A DNA stretch of 64,000 bases from Diphasiastrum complanatum (GCA_029204225.1 CM055111.1:10560785-10624784), one strand, 5' to 3'; shown: positions 9,001 to 22,711, numbered from the stretch's first letter. Notes: generated from the letters alone by a model not told the origin. A program made the numbers and translations.

Positions 9001-12000
9001 CGATTCGATTTTTCAACAAAGGATAGGTATGCCCATGGGTACTAAACGTGTTGTTCATCTAGCTAACTTTTATTTTCTCTTATGAAATTGAATTCATACA
9101 AGGATTAGTTTCTTATGGTCAAAGAGGCACGTTCTGTTCTGGATTGCGATCCGGAACGCATTCCAGATCACGATCCGCCGGAACGCAATCCGGGAATCCC
9201 GTTAGGGTTTCCCGGATCGCAAATTTTTTTGTTTCTTTTTTTTTGACAAGTTGCCAATATGGATATCATGTGAAAGGATATCGAAAAAGCCATTATTATG
9301 CAGTTCTGTTGCTTGGTTTCAGATGGTTTCAGATGGCTGCATTCATCAAAAATATGGACATCACAGATCTGCAAATATTTGTTGTTGCATTCACAGATCT
9401 GCATTCATAGGCTACATTCATCAGAAATCTGGACATCAGTAGATCTGCAAACCATTGGCATAAAAATAAATCAGGTATTCATTTCGAAATCTGATATTCA
9501 TTTCAATAGCAAAAGCAGCGGATTTGGACATCAGAAAAAAATTTGCAAATTTTTTTGCGATCCAGGACCACGTTTCTAGTCCTGGATCGCTGGCGATCTT
9601 GATCGCACGATCCGGATCATTTTTGTAGCAGATCGCGATTCGCTGCAACACTGCTTGTGGTATTTGTCCCATCTTATTGCAGAAATTAACAAATCCTAAA
9701 AGATATATTGATGACTTATTTGTTCTTGATCTTCCTCATTTAGGTAGTTTTCTATATAAAGACCCTAAACTTTTTGGAGGAATTTATCCTAAGGACTCAT
9801 GTGAACTTGATTGTAAAACTACCAGTGATAAGTGCAATGTTTTAGACCTTTCTATAAGCCAGGCTAGGTGAGGTTTATTGGTTGATACAGAATACAGTAA
9901 CTTGAACATAATTTGCATGCCTCATATTTCTTCAAATATTTTTAATTTTGTTAAATATGAAGCGATCACTTCTCAATTCTATAGGTGAACTCAATTCACC
10001 TTTGTACTAGTAGGGATGCTTTTGTAGACCAAATCAAGCAATCTAATCATTTTGTTACTTCATGAGGGTTACTTTTAGTCCTATTCAAGAAAATCATGGA
10101 AAAGATTTGAACTATTTCAGACTCTTTTGGTTTTATTTTTGGTATCTCAGCTTTTGGTAGGTATAAGATGATTAATAAAAGTGGGGAGCTAAGGACCCTA
10201 CTTTGTTTCTATTATTTTGTATTTTGTCTATGTCTTGGTAACTCTATCTACATATTATGGTCCTTGTTTTTTATTTTATTTTTTTTGAATTTGCTGATTG
10301 TCATTTGCTAGTCAACATTGGGTCTACCCAAAAGAATCCGGATTCTTTCGAAACAGTTAGCAACTTTTGCTTGGGTATTGATGATACATAAGCAATGCTG
10401 GTTGGCTAAGATTTTTGGTTTATTGAGTTCTACATTATTGTTTTGACATAGATCCTTCAACTTTTTTGGTTGCATGCATATATTTGCTAAGCTTTACTCT
10501 ATGACATAACTGACTTCTCAATTTCAATTTGTGAAATTGGATATATTCTAATTTCACAAATAGATACCTCAGGGCATGTACTAACTTCCAAAATTTATTA
10601 CATTCAATGCTTTGAAGTTTGTTTAGAAACTCGTTCAAAACGGTTTCAAATTATGGTTAGAAATAAAATAAGGATTCAAATATTGCATCAAATTGAAACC
10701 CTTTGACTTGAGATTTGGGTCATCCGTCATACATATGTGGAAGGTGGAGTTTGATGTTGAAGCAGCTAATGACATGCAGGAAAGAATGGAAAGTATGACC
10801 ATAGCATTGTTTTTCTTTAATGGAAGAAAATCACAGGCTGCAAAGATAATCAAAAGTGCTAACAAAGGAGGTAGAAGGGTTGACATTAAAAAAGGGCTTC
10901 TCAGCAGTTTCAAAGGCACTTATTGAATATGACAAGAGGACCCAACCTTGTTTTCAGTGGCTGGAAACTGCAGCTTTTTCTCACATGTTTAGGGTCCATT
11001 TTGCTACAATTCATGTGGTCCTATCATGATTCATTAGATTACAGTTGATGCTATGTCTATTAGTGTGGTACATATGAAGCAAGTAGGAAATGGAGTTCAT
11101 TCTTCATTTCTCATGTTTTTGTTATGCATACTTGATGTGGTTGAGAGGAGCAACTTTTTCATGTAATATAAGAGAAACTCTCTTGGTTTGAATGTGCTCC
11201 ATGATGTTAGTAATGGAGGTCACCAATTCATTTGAATATGCCAACAACAACCTGTGTTTTGTAAATATTTAAGAAGATTAACATTTTTGTTGCATCATAG
11301 CATGCAGTTTTGTAGAAATGGGCTGAAATGCCATCAGTTAATTGTTGAGCTTTGTGTAGTCAAAAAGTGAATGACAAGTCTAATTGTTTTGGAACACTAT
11401 GTTTTACGCAGTCCCTTGAGCAAAGTCTTAGTATTTGACATGAGATTTTTTGTCTTGCTTAGGTTGAAAGTTCAATACTGAGCTAAAACTCTGGATATGT
11501 GTGTAAGAATGCAAATGGGATGTTCACAGCATATAGAGAATGTAAAAAGTATATTCTAGTCATTATGTTCACGAAGAAAATCAGTAGGTCCCAGTTTGAG
11601 CAGTATGTGTTCAATGAGATATTGCCAGCCACATGTAGTTTCTAACACATGTTACATGTATTTGTGGTAGGAAAGTATGGTTCTACTATGCATGATGTTA
11701 GAACACTCTTAATCAACCCACATGTTGTAAGGCTGCATTTCTGTTGTAATTTGAGCCAAAAAGGCCAAGAAGTCCCTTTTCTGTTGTGGCATTATTTGTG
11801 AACTTTGTGATACGTGCCTTTCTGCGGCATGGTAATTATTGTTGTGATGTAGGCCCTGTCCCCTAGTGTTATGTAGAAGTTGTTGCAGGTAAAAGTATGT
11901 TACACGTAGGATATACTATAAAGGCTTCTATTTGGTTGAATGTGTTATGAAGATGTCTATGCATCCCATGCAAAGTTATGGGTGAATAAGAGAGTGGATT

Positions 12001-15000
12001 TATGAGTTTGAGTGTGTAAGCATCACTTATGGCATGCATGAGGTTTTTACAAATCATTTCACATATTTAGTGCATGAAGATTGGCATTTGTAGCTTATCT
12101 ACCCTTCAGTGAGGTAGATTAGTGCAGGATGCCAGCACAAGGTTAAACATCAGCATTTGAGAAGTCATGTGTCAACTCCCAAGTCTGGTTATGAACATCA
12201 AGAGGTGTAGATTGTTTATCTACCTTGCCTATGGCGAGAATATGAAATCTTATACTAAGTTGTTGCAAAGTCGTCAAGCTTTATGCAAAAATAAACTATT
12301 TGTGCAAGAATATCTACCTATGTGAACTTCAAGGTGGATAGATGTGACGTGTTTGTGGAAGTGTGGGGTAGTATGCCTTCTATTGGAGCATGTGTTTCTC
12401 TTTTTTGAGTTCTATGTATACTGGGAGGTCTTTTGCCTGCAAGTTTGGATAAGAATGTATTCGAGTTTACGTACTCGTCGATATTCTCGAGACAATTCAA
12501 TGCCATTAACTAGTAACTCGTGCTTGAAGGATATCTTATGCTTTGGAAATCCTAGCCCATAGGCCCTAGGGCCTAGCAACCCAAATGGGTGTTACCGATG
12601 AAAACTCATGCTTTTGATTAAGATGCATTTTTCCACATGGCGTTATGTGGGTGAAGGTTGTCCGTCCTTCCACTGATCAGCCATTGATCATGCTCTAGTT
12701 CCCATGATGAGCATTTTTCTTTTTGTAATGTCACATGCCGACCCAACAAGGTATCTCAAGATCAAATGTAGACAATTATACTTTTTCGTACTGATGCAAG
12801 ATGTTGCACAAGGTTTCTCAAAGAAGTTTGTGAAACCAACCTTTACCATTTTGAACTACATAAGATATAGTACAACATTATGGTAGTGCCTCCAAGTGAA
12901 AACATAAAATGTTCACATGTCTAGATAATCCACATATAGTGAATCTGAGTATGCAAGCTAAATACATGACATGAAGTAAAAGGATTTGTAAATTCAATAA
13001 ATGAGAATATTAAAATAAATAAAAATCTTCATGTACTACTAGTACCTATGCTTGGGTGCCATAGACTTTTGTAGGGAGCATAGCACATAGTCAATGCTTC
13101 GCACGATTGATTTTAAGAGTTATTCATATAGTCAAATGATTGCCTTTATTTACTGTTGTTCAGGTACTATCCTAGACTTAAATGGCAATCTATATTTGTG
13201 TGTATACATGAATGTTTCAATGTAAATAAACAAGCAAGTAGATGCATATGCTTGCACATGTGTGCGTACATGTGTAAAAATGGGTTCATGTCAATATGCA
13301 CAAGGCACATTGAAAGGTAACAATCGGGCACAAACTTAATTGGGATACTAAAAAACCCCAAGGTACATGTTCTCTTTGTGTTTTCTTTGTTGCATGAGAT
13401 TTTGTCTAGTGGATCTTTGAGCAATAGGCCTTGTGTCCATCTTTATACTGATCTTGATACGCTTGTTTGCAATCTTTGTCCATATGTATGCCATTGAGAA
13501 TGCCTGGTTTTCAAATTTCCACGGTGATCCTTTTTTTTTAATATTGTTCTCCAAAATATCATGACATACTTGACTACTGATAAGCTGATTTTATATGCCT
13601 ATGCAGTACTTGCTCTGGTGGTTGTACCAGCTCTTTCATTAGGTATACGAGCATTTGGACGCTACGTCCGTGAACTTTCTCACAAGACACAAGCAGCGGC
13701 TGCATTTGCTGCAGCAATTGCCGAGGTTGCCTAATCTCAGACATTTTGTTTGAGAACATTTTTGCGTGTCATGTTATATTCTTTAGATGGTGCAACATGT
13801 TTTGTTTCTTCTATGTGGCTGACACTCGGTAAGTTACTTGGTTACAGGAATCCTTCGGGGCAGTTCGCACTGTCAGGTCTTTTGCACAAGAAGAATATGA
13901 ATGTAGTCGCTATGGGGAGAAGGTGGATGACACCTTAAATCTTGGACTTCAACGAGCTGTATGTTCCTGTTAAATCTCCTGTGAGAGCTTCCTTTCTAAC
14001 TTTTAAGTAAGGTGCTAAAAGTTGATTTGTATGCATCTATCTTCAAAGTTCAAACATTGTTATGTAGCAGCTCTTGTAAGTAAGGGAGAGGAAGGCTGAC
14101 ATGGCAACTCTTTCCATCACAGTTGGTTGGAGGATTATTTGCAGGATGTGTCTCTGCTGCAGCAACATTGTCAGTTGTTGCTGTTGTTGTTTACGGTGCA
14201 AATTTGACAATAAATGGAAAGATGTCTGCTGGCTTACTTACGGCCTTCATTCTGTATAGTCTAACAGGTAGATGTGTAAAAGGGGACATTCTTATGCAAT
14301 ATTAGGGCTTTAGAGATGATCTGGTAAATATTTGCATGGACGAAGAAGATCCATGTTTCAATTTAGTTGCTAAATCTGGAAATTTGCCATGTAGAGCCTG
14401 TTATTTTGACAATAAATAACAATAGCCCATGTTGCTGTCTTGTTTATGATCTTCCCATTGCTTTCTGGTTGTAGTTGGTATGTCGCTCTCATCTCTTTCT
14501 GGTCTCTATACAACTGCTATGAAGGCAGCAGGAGCTAGTCGACGTGTTTTTCAGCTTCTAGATCGTGAGTCGACTATGCCAAAGGCTGGAGATAAGTGCC
14601 CTGTTAGGTCAGATTCAACTTGAAAAGAGTATATTTTGTGGCTTGTTATTCTCTGTTGCAAATGCTTATTTTATGCAGTGCCATGCTGGCAGCTGATCAA
14701 AACTGAGTTCTCTCTAATTGTGATGCTATATTGGTCTGCAGTGAGACTACTGAAGGAGATGTACAACTAGTGGATGTATGGTTTGCTTATCCCTCACGTC
14801 CAAGGGATTGGGTGCTGAAGGTACATCAGACTTCTGATACACGTTTGGTTATTCTGAGTGGTTAAAAGTGTTTGTGTTCATATTAACCACTCCACTTTAC
14901 CTTTTTCTCTGAATTACCCTAAATAAATATTGCTCAATGATGTAACTTTGAAATTGCCGACTTGTTTGAAATGTGTATGTATGATGAATTATGATTGATC

Positions 15001-18000
15001 CTGTTATTGAAAATGGTAATTGATAAACTTTATGCAGGTTCTTGGGAGTCAAAAGTTAGGTAACTGTAGGTTTCATTGTGTAAATGTAGTGGTCAATTTT
15101 GACCATTAACCAGATGTTTTCTTACTATCTCTCATATTTCTTACTATCTCTCATATCTAACATGATTTATTTTGCTTTTTATTTCATAAATGCAATTCTC
15201 AAATTCTCCAAAAAGTTGGGGTCCGATAGTAAACATCTTCGAATTGTTGAAGCACCTGATCTGAATCAGCTGATCGAATTGTTGTATGATCTTTACATAG
15301 GAAATTCAGAGGCGCGAGACCCCAATTCACATCAGTTACAATTAGAACACCCACAAGAACATTGACAAAGATGAGGAGAAATGTCTATATGCTAATCAAA
15401 TGAATGGCTGATTCAAGAAGATGAGTAAAATCAAGCCAATACTTGTTGAAGTCTAATGAACTCAATCACATATATTGACATCAATGAAGGACAATGGCCA
15501 AAACCCTACAAGCAGTAGCTAAGCATAAACAAGAGAACCAAAGCAATACCTCTTAGAAGAGAAGGAATACATTGATCTACCTAATGACCTGGGGTCCCTA
15601 AAGGTATGCTAATTTGGGCAACCAGTAATTAGGGTTAGGAGAGGACGACGAGTCCACGACACTCCCCAGCTTCGAAAAACATAGCCCTCAATTTTGGGCT
15701 CAAAATTTTAGTGAACCCTAAAATCTAGAAGAAAGCCCCCAAGCAATAGTTGTGATAATAGACAATTGTGAACATATGGGAAAATAGAATTATCAGAAAT
15801 TGCATGCACCAATGGAGAATTGAAGGAGAAGACACAAGTCATCACAAGAAGTATTTCCAAAACCACACACAAAAATCTACAAAGCATAGTACATTGACTT
15901 CAAATCATGCTGTAAATGTATCCCTAATGTAATGAACAAAAGAGCTGCAGCCTGTATCCATATCGATTCAAAGGTGCTTGATTAGAACGTGAAATAGTAG
16001 TAGTAACCTTGAGCGATCATCAAGAAATCGCATGAGATCTAAGCGTATCAGCAAAAGCTTCTACAACCAAATGATTAATAAGAACTGTTGGAAGTATAGT
16101 GGCAACTGAAGCAACTAGTATAAGCAAAGTAGCAACCATGTTGAGCTTAAAAAAAAATGCTTGGTGAATAGGCAAGTATGTTAAGAACAGACACTGCCCT
16201 ACGAATTCCATAGACACTGTAAGGGAAGGGGGGCCCATAATTTTGTAAGCTAATTGCATGGTGGCATAGATGAGTAAGCTTGAGACAATCTCTATCACTT
16301 GTAGCTGTAACATATTCCACCTTGATCAAGGTATTTGTACCTGGCGCATTGATAATCAATAATTTTTGCTTTGCATTTTTACGTCTACTTTTGTTTGATC
16401 TTGCAACTGGGTTCTATTGTTGTATTACTAGTGTTTGGCGTAGCAGCCATATCTTTTATGTATCATAAAACAGTTGGGATAAAGTGTGGGTAACATTGAC
16501 ATTAATAGCTGAAAAGTGAATAAGAATATGATATAATATTGGCTGCTAGTATTGACAAAATAAGGAAAACCTTCCAATTGAAGCAGCCTAGTAGGAAAAC
16601 ATATTAAGGATTGTGATATTGGAGTTTGGAAGACTTAGGCACAACAGGGTACATGTTGACGGCTGTGAAGACAGATATTTACAAAGAGCGCCACTGAAGC
16701 TATCTGTGCTGCTTAATTTTTTTTGTGGTCAATATTTAGCCTCTTAATACAATCCAAACTTATCTTAAGTCGATTTGTTAGCTTGCTGGGTAGGGAAGTA
16801 ACTGTCCTTAAGGTGCACTCTGATGTTTGAAATAGTAACATTGGTGGAAATTGCACTGCAAACAGGTGTACTCTGGTACCATTATAAGTCATATAATTGG
16901 CATATACTTGTGCAATAAGGTTCTAGTACTGCTTACTGTTGCAATCTCTGTTGAGATTTTTCATCGTCGATTGCAATCAAGATTTTGAAATCTGTGGCTT
17001 TGGGCTGAAAGTTTAATTAGACTCACAACTTATTGAAGTGATAGGGCTTTGAAGCAGGAAATGAGATGTAGGGGGATGTTAATTAGTACTTTTAGACCAA
17101 GAACTATCATCAAGAAAAGGAACCAGCTTTTTCTTGTTCCAGCAGACATTGAATGCCTCAGATACTTTATGTTGTAGTTATGTTGCTGGTGGTCCTCTTT
17201 GAAGCTTGGCTAATTATTTTATTATACACTCTGTTATTTGTTCTTATTCATGTTTACTTTTGGAAGGGAGTGGATTTGAGGCTTAAACCTGGAGCAAAGG
17301 TAGCTCTTGTCGGCCCAAGTGGAGGTGGAAAGGTATGTTTGATTGAACACCTTAACTTTGACTTTTATTTGGATTAGCAAATGGCTTATGATATATTCAA
17401 TTGGCCAAGAGCGTAATTAAAAAACTATGTAGTACTGTAAAGGTAATTCTGTTCAGAATCTACAGCAATCATCTTTTCAACAGAGTGAATGCTTATCTGT
17501 TATTTGTTTATTGGTGGTATTTCACAGACGACAATTGCGAACCTAGTTGAAAGATTTTATGATCCTCAGAAGGGTGTCATTCTTTTGAATGAAGTACCAT
17601 TGCCTGAAATCTCTCATCGACACTTACATCAAAAGGTAAGCTATCTGATTGTATGTCTGTTCGGTTATGAATTTATATAGATTTTTCTTCCAGAGTAAGC
17701 AGAAATATGTAGGCTGATGATTGAAAGAACTTCAGTATGCCTGCCGGAAGTTGGTTTGGCAGTTAGATTATAGAGGCCTTTACGTAACAGTGTTTGGGCG
17801 TACCATAGGTATGGAGTTTGGAATTATGAGATGTATAAATGTGCAAGTTTCCTTTGGGCATTTATTGAGCGATTTTGCAGTGATTATTCCATGTGGCTTT
17901 CATTTTGTGCATCTGGAGATATACTAACATGTAATTTGCTCCAAATTCAAGTCTCAAAAATGTACAACTCATCATATCTGCTTTCTTGTAGTACAACTCA

Positions 18001-18829
18001 TTAGCTATGCCCCTCTCGCCCATGTAAGATGTGGAAGGGATATGCAGTGGCAAGCCAGCAATAATTGCAACCTAAGTTCTTGCGCTTCCTACTTTGCAGA
18101 TCAGCATTGTCAGTCAGGAACCCACACTTTTCAACTGTTCAATAGCAGAGAATATCACATATGGGTTAAAAGGAACAATCCCTCCAGCGGAAATCGAACG
18201 AGTATCTGTATGTCTTTTTCCCTCATCTCATTCTTTCAATTTTTTAAATGCTTTCCCTTTTTGTCTTGCTTACGAATCAAGGCTTTTTCTCAAACTAGTG
18301 AAAGAAATCATGTAAGTAGAAAGTCACAGACAAGATCTTGTTACTTCTACCATTCAAAACTTGATCTTAAAAAAGCTTGAGAGTGTTTTTGCATTACTGT
18401 AGAAAGTGAGCGAGCTACACTAATATATGCACTAGAAATATGCTGTCTATATATTGGCACTCAGGTGATTATGCACTCCAATAATCTAATAAATGGCTTT
18501 CTTCTCTTACTACCTGCTGAAGGATACACTTTGAAGAAAATTTGGGTGTTCATGCAAACATCCATGCTGATTTTTAGTATAATAGAAGAACATACTTGGA
18601 AGGTAAAAGTTGGGCCTTAGTTGTAACAATTATCACCATTATAACGAAATCTCTCTTTTATATCATACTTCAGACTTTCATGTTTGATGGCAGTTTAGAT
18701 ATTTTTATCTGGTCTTGATAGACCAAGTATTTTAGGTAGTAGCTGTTGTTTGTTATTTCAGTATCTATCATACTTGAGATGTACTTCTCTGGTCTTATAT
18801 GCCTTTTGGCATCAAAAGACATTAATAAA

Positions 18830-18880
<51 letters not shown>

Positions 18881-20310
18881 CCAAACGGATCTCCTTAACG
18901 CACAAGGCTTTGCATGTGAATCCTGCAGAATTTCATTCATTATCTGGCATATTGGTGATGCCCTTCAGCTAGTTCATAGCATGGGCTCTAGGTTATTGTG
19001 GGCTTACGTATGATCAATGATTTTACAACTAAATAGGATGATGGATCAATGAGTGCAAGAATTTCATTTATTGTTTCAAGCAGAAAAAGTAAATTAACTG
19101 CAAAGGAACAAAAAGAGAGTGCAAGTAAGGTCTGCCCATGCAACATGATCCAGGGTGAACAATAGTCGAGGGAAAACATCGGTGAGATTCCGCCAACTAC
19201 AGATCTGTTCAGTTGACTCTCTACCCACTTGTACAACTGAGAATACTGTGATAGATCCCGATTAACATCATCGATTATAAAAGTGGTTGTTGTAAGCTTG
19301 ATGTAATCACATTTTTTTGAGGATAAAGGACTTTTGCGGCATTTTATTTGAGCAACTGCTTCTAATATTTGGTCTTGTCTAATTCAGACTTCAAGGAGCC
19401 TCCTTATTTTCCAAATTTTGAACTTCTAGTGTTGAGCATATTTGGGTACTTGTGTTGTATTTGAATTGTTTCCAAAAGATTAATGCTGTGCATACCAGAC
19501 CTGATTATCTCTAACTTTCCGGGTTAGTTCTCTTGAGGTTAAAGATTGAACTTGCTGTTCTTCTATATGTGGATGCTAGCATTCATTCTTATCTGTGCTG
19601 TGCTTGTTCTTCAGATAGGATGCAGTGAATTGCTAGGAAATTAGTCACATTTAGGCTGCTTATCTGCCTCTGTTATAACTTAGGTTCTCTTGGACGCAGT
19701 TGATGGCCAATGCTCACGAGTTTATATCCAAATTTCCCGAGGGGTATGAAACACATGTTGGGGAACGTGGAGTGAGGTTGTCTGGTGGCCAAAAGCAGCG
19801 GATAGCAATTGCCAGAGCACTTTTGATGGATCCACGTGTGCTGCTTTTGGATGAAGCTACCAGTGCCTTGGATGCAGAAAGTGAATTTCTAGTGCAGGTA
19901 CAAAATGTGACTTTTTTTTCGTAGTAATCAACTTCTAAGACTGTAGTGTGCCATAAGTCGTTCAGCTCTACAATCTTTCTATTGATTATGGATGTGTCAA
20001 ATTTATGCGTACAGTTTACAGTGGATCAGATCTATGCACTTTCATCATCTGTTTCTTTAAGCTCTGCATAACTCGATCTTCTCAGGATGCCATGGATCGC
20101 TTGATGAAGGGTCGCACCGTTCTTGTGATAGCTCACCGATTGTCAACAGTAAAAAGTGCAGATACCGTTGCTGTTGTTGCAGAAGGAAAAATAGCAGAAG
20201 CTGGAACTCACGACGAGTTACTACGGAGTAATGGCATCTATGCAGCACTAGTTAAAAGACAATTGCAGGCAACAGAGAGGGAGAGATTTACTTTAGGCCC
20301 AGAAAACTAG
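6033..20310 (+). CDS. ABCB27: ABCB half-transporter, TAP2/ALS1 (ABCB27)-like, 3' 12 exons
   Basis: Exons: 6033-6132, 6248-6419, 13607-13725, 13848-13958, 14123-14267, 14475-14607, 14742-14820, 17267-17332, 17528-17635, 18100-18207, 19700-19897, 20086-20310. All introns are GT-AG and phases join cleanly into about 520 codons. The transmembrane domain is visible from [13 protein letters not shown] through [20 protein letters not shown] and [11 protein letters not shown] to [17 protein letters not shown]. The nucleotide-binding domain has the A-loop region VWFAYPSRP, Walker A GPSGGGKT (split by an intron between K and T), Q-loop SQEPTLF, signature LSGGQKQR, Walker [13 protein letters not shown] and H-loop IAHRLSTV. 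One ATPase domain after one membrane domain means a half-transporter that dimerises. Similarity is closest, from memory, to Arabidopsis TAP2/ALS1, a vacuolar-membrane protein needed for aluminium tolerance. The first about 130 residues are not in the window. Confidence 0.93.
7350..10185 (+). mobile_element. Penelope-like retroelement remnant
   Basis: Reading across frames on the plus strand gives a series of Penelope-type reverse-transcriptase landmarks in the right order. These are LQTYDFTT (8732-8755), GMPMGTK (about 9027), [10 protein letters not shown] (about 9078) and [10 protein letters not shown] (9701-9730, the catalytic YxDD box). [11 protein letters not shown] and NVLDLSIS follow, then a [19 protein letters not shown]-like stretch near 9925-9990. 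FRPP near 7750 and [11 protein letters not shown] near 7470 may be its N-terminal part. Many stops and frameshifts show long inactivity. I could not identify a GIY-YIG endonuclease. Penelope-like elements are uncommon in land plants, so this assignment deserves a search. Confidence 0.7.
9125..9668. mobile_element. palindrome-rich insertion splitting the Penelope-like RT
   Basis: Coding similarity of the host element stops at about 9125 and resumes at about 9668. The inserted 0.54 kb has ends dense in GATC/CCGGAA palindromes. GGATCGCAAATTTTTTTG (about 9212) is nearly the complement of CAAATTTTTTTGCGATCC (about 9545). The middle carries repeated ACAGATCTGCA and GGACATCAG words. No transposase frame is present, so it behaves like a non-autonomous MITE or foldback element. 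Exact ends and target duplication are unresolved. Confidence 0.6.
14821..17266 (+). other. 2.4-kb ABCB intron
   Basis: GT-AG intron between the A-loop exon and the Walker A exon. It contains no recognisable coding motif. A stretch at 15.2-15.9 kb has a more balanced base composition and may be decayed transposon. Confidence 0.6.
18208..19699 (+). other. 1.5-kb ABCB intron carrying a LINE tail
   Basis: GT-AG intron between the Q-loop exon and the signature/Walker B exon. The only identifiable insertion is the LINE 3' tail at 18765-18878. The rest shows nothing I recognise. Confidence 0.7.
18765..18878 (+). mobile_element. very short LINE 3' end (copy B) with (CT)n tail
   Basis: About 65 bp match the 3' UTR of LINE copy 1. 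The order is ACTTGAGATGTACTTC, GTCTTAT, the hairpin ATGCC-TTTT-GGCAT at 18799-18812, AAAAGACATTAATAAAG and a pure CT tract to 18878. No coding part is left, so it is an extreme 5' truncation or a SINE-like passenger sharing the tail. It lies within an intron of the ABCB gene, sense to it, and brings an AATAAA signal. Confidence 0.85.
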
Positions 20311-20539
20311 CATCATCAGCCCAAATTATCATCTCGATGAAGAAAAGCTGAAAGGTGGAAAATCACCTATATTTGAAGGTGCAATTTTATGTCGTTTGCT
20401 CTTGGCCACCAAATGAATCTCCTTAGTGAACTACTAGGAGTTGTGGTTGAGACGGTCCTAGAAAGAGTTGGCGGTTCTTCTGATCATGTTCATGTGTGTC
20501 AGCAGACTGCTCTTGTTACCCCTTACGTACACCACATGC

Positions 20540-20545
20540 AATAAA
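20540..20545 (+). promoter_or_regulatory. candidate polyadenylation signal of ABCB gene
   Basis: AATAAA lies about 230 nt after the stop codon, in ATGCAATAAAGAAG, inside sequence with no other coding signal. Confidence 0.45.
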
Positions 20546-22711
20546 GAAGTGGTGCTGCTTTATAGGCGCTACGGATATTCTTCCCTTTGTTGAGATCAGA
20601 AATCTGCAGGCTCCAATGAGGCACACATCCTTCATAGTTTTTTCACGTGACGTGGTCTGACTATTTCGCAATGAACTAGAATGAACTAGAATTGTTCTAA
20701 CTGTTTCTTTTAAAAGAGGTCCACGATGATGGTTTTTCCAGACACAAGCAAATGCAATGGGTAAAACCAGGTTACAAGTGAATCAAGCGTGGAATCATGT
20801 GAGCAATCTTTTGGTGATCTAATTTTCTTCTTTAGAGTGAACAAGTCTAGTATTCTCCGGAAATCAACATGTTCATTACATTATACCAACAAAGATACCT
20901 ATAACTTTTACTAACTAATGTATGCTTCTGGCTGTCAGCTTTGGTAACCTGCAACCTCGAATCAGTTTGCAATGTGCTGCAATCTGACAAAGACCTTTGT
21001 TTCTGACTAATTGTTTAGACACTATCCTTTGCAAAAACTTTCCTACGAGGGAGTTGCAACATTGAAAGTTCAATCCATTCCAATGTTAAAATTGAAAGGA
21101 TTTTATGGAATGCTAAAGATCAAACACTAGAGATTTTACTGATTCGGGCATAGGCTACACAATTTGCAATTTTGTATACCTAAAAAGACTTTTAGCCTCC
21201 AAAATATTTCAATACAAAAGGTTTTGAACATGTTTGAAGTGCTGAAATATCAAACAACTTTGGGACCTCGAGCATCTGAGTTTGTTTGTTGCCAAATCCA
21301 TGGTTTAGGACTGCAAAGATGGATTGAACTCCAAAGGTAATTTGATGTGAACTCACAAGATAAGTTTGACCTTTCATTTTGCCAAACAAGTCCCTTTGAA
21401 AATTCTAGTTTTTTTTTAGCTTAGATAAGCAGCTAGTTTGAAAATGCCTACCTAGTATGATTTGCTTGATCCATGCTTGAAATGAAAAAAATTGAAATCT
21501 ATAAAAGATGCAACATGCTCATCTCAATTAATGACTACTTGTCTTTTGAGGCACTAACAAATAAATGCTTTTGGAATTGTAGCGCAAGCATTTCAAACGG
21601 ACTTAGCTTCCCGGCTTTCAACCCTTATTGTCTGAACCCACTTGACATACAAGCAACTAACTCGCCAACAAAGATCAGACTTAACCAACTTGAAGTTTCA
21701 TCACCAACATTGAGAGCCAACCTGACACCATGCCAGATCGGGAGTTCCGAAGTGGGTAACTTACTACTAAGCAAGCTGCCTGACTTAACCACCTCGAAGC
21801 TTCGCTACAAATGAGTAACATCCATTCCAAACAAGTTGTTTGACTTATATCATACTTAACCAACTCAAGATTCTTCATGAACGTTGGAAGCCAGCCACGC
21901 TAGACTAGAGCCATGAATAGGTAACTTCAAACCAAGTAAGCCATCCAACTCAGCCAACGGGTTAGAGCCCATCCCCCAAGTGCTTAACCCAAGTTACATT
22001 CACACAAAATCACTCAAAACCACAAGTCGCAACATATATGATGACAATCAGTTTTTGTACCGAATGGTCTCGACAACATACTATTGGCATCTTGGACCGA
22101 ACGGTCCTGATGACATACTGCTAGCACCTCGAGATACAACCATTAGCTCGATGCCAAATAAAAAAGATTTGAAATGGCCTTACAACTAGTGCTTTTACTG
22201 AACATCTAGAAGGTAATTAGAGTCAGTTTGAGAAAAAATCCACTTTATTAATAAATCAAAAAATGTTACATTTCAAATGTGTGATCGACCCTAGTCTTTG
22301 GGGTGCTGGCATGCCAAGGCTGGTGCCAGGACAACATTTCAGCAAGGAGAGACCGTGAAGAACAGTTGATATAGGCTTTCGCTATGAGATACCTTGCTTC
22401 GATAAGGGCTAGTTGAGGAAGAAAATTAATTATGGATGGTGGCCAAAAGTCACTTAAAAAGATCTTGTAGGTTGATTATAAGGGTGAGGTTTATTGGAAG
22501 ACTAGTCTTGGCTAGAATATTTCTATCAAAGGTAAGCAAGTTTAGCAATGGCACATTGAAAAGCAAGACTAAAGCATGTGAAAAATGTCAACTAGTTAAG
22601 TTGATCTAATTTGGCAATTTTGAGGCCAAAGTGAATTTTCAACTTAGAGATAGATTTTTTTATGTCAATAAGGTTTAAAACTAGTGTTCTTACTATTTTT
22701 AGCAATTATAG
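20546..22711. other. intergenic, nothing recognised
   Basis: AT-rich DNA with short unconvincing frames. 21.56-22.2 kb is richer in CAA/CCA and includes near-repeated GACATACT words, but I can name no feature. Confidence 0.5.

Larger units (their letters stand above)
6420..13606 (+). other. 7.2-kb ABCB intron filled with transposon remains
   Basis: The donor is CTC|GTGAGT and the acceptor TATGCAG|TA. The first 0.9 kb shows nothing recognisable. About 7350-10185 is a Penelope-like element with an insertion. I see no coding signature in 10190-13600, which is AT-rich with scattered short frames. Confidence 0.8.

Noticed and set aside
15099-15365. 88-codon frame inside an ABCB intron
   Set aside because: No similarity that I can see, and it lies between two well-defined ABCB splice sites.
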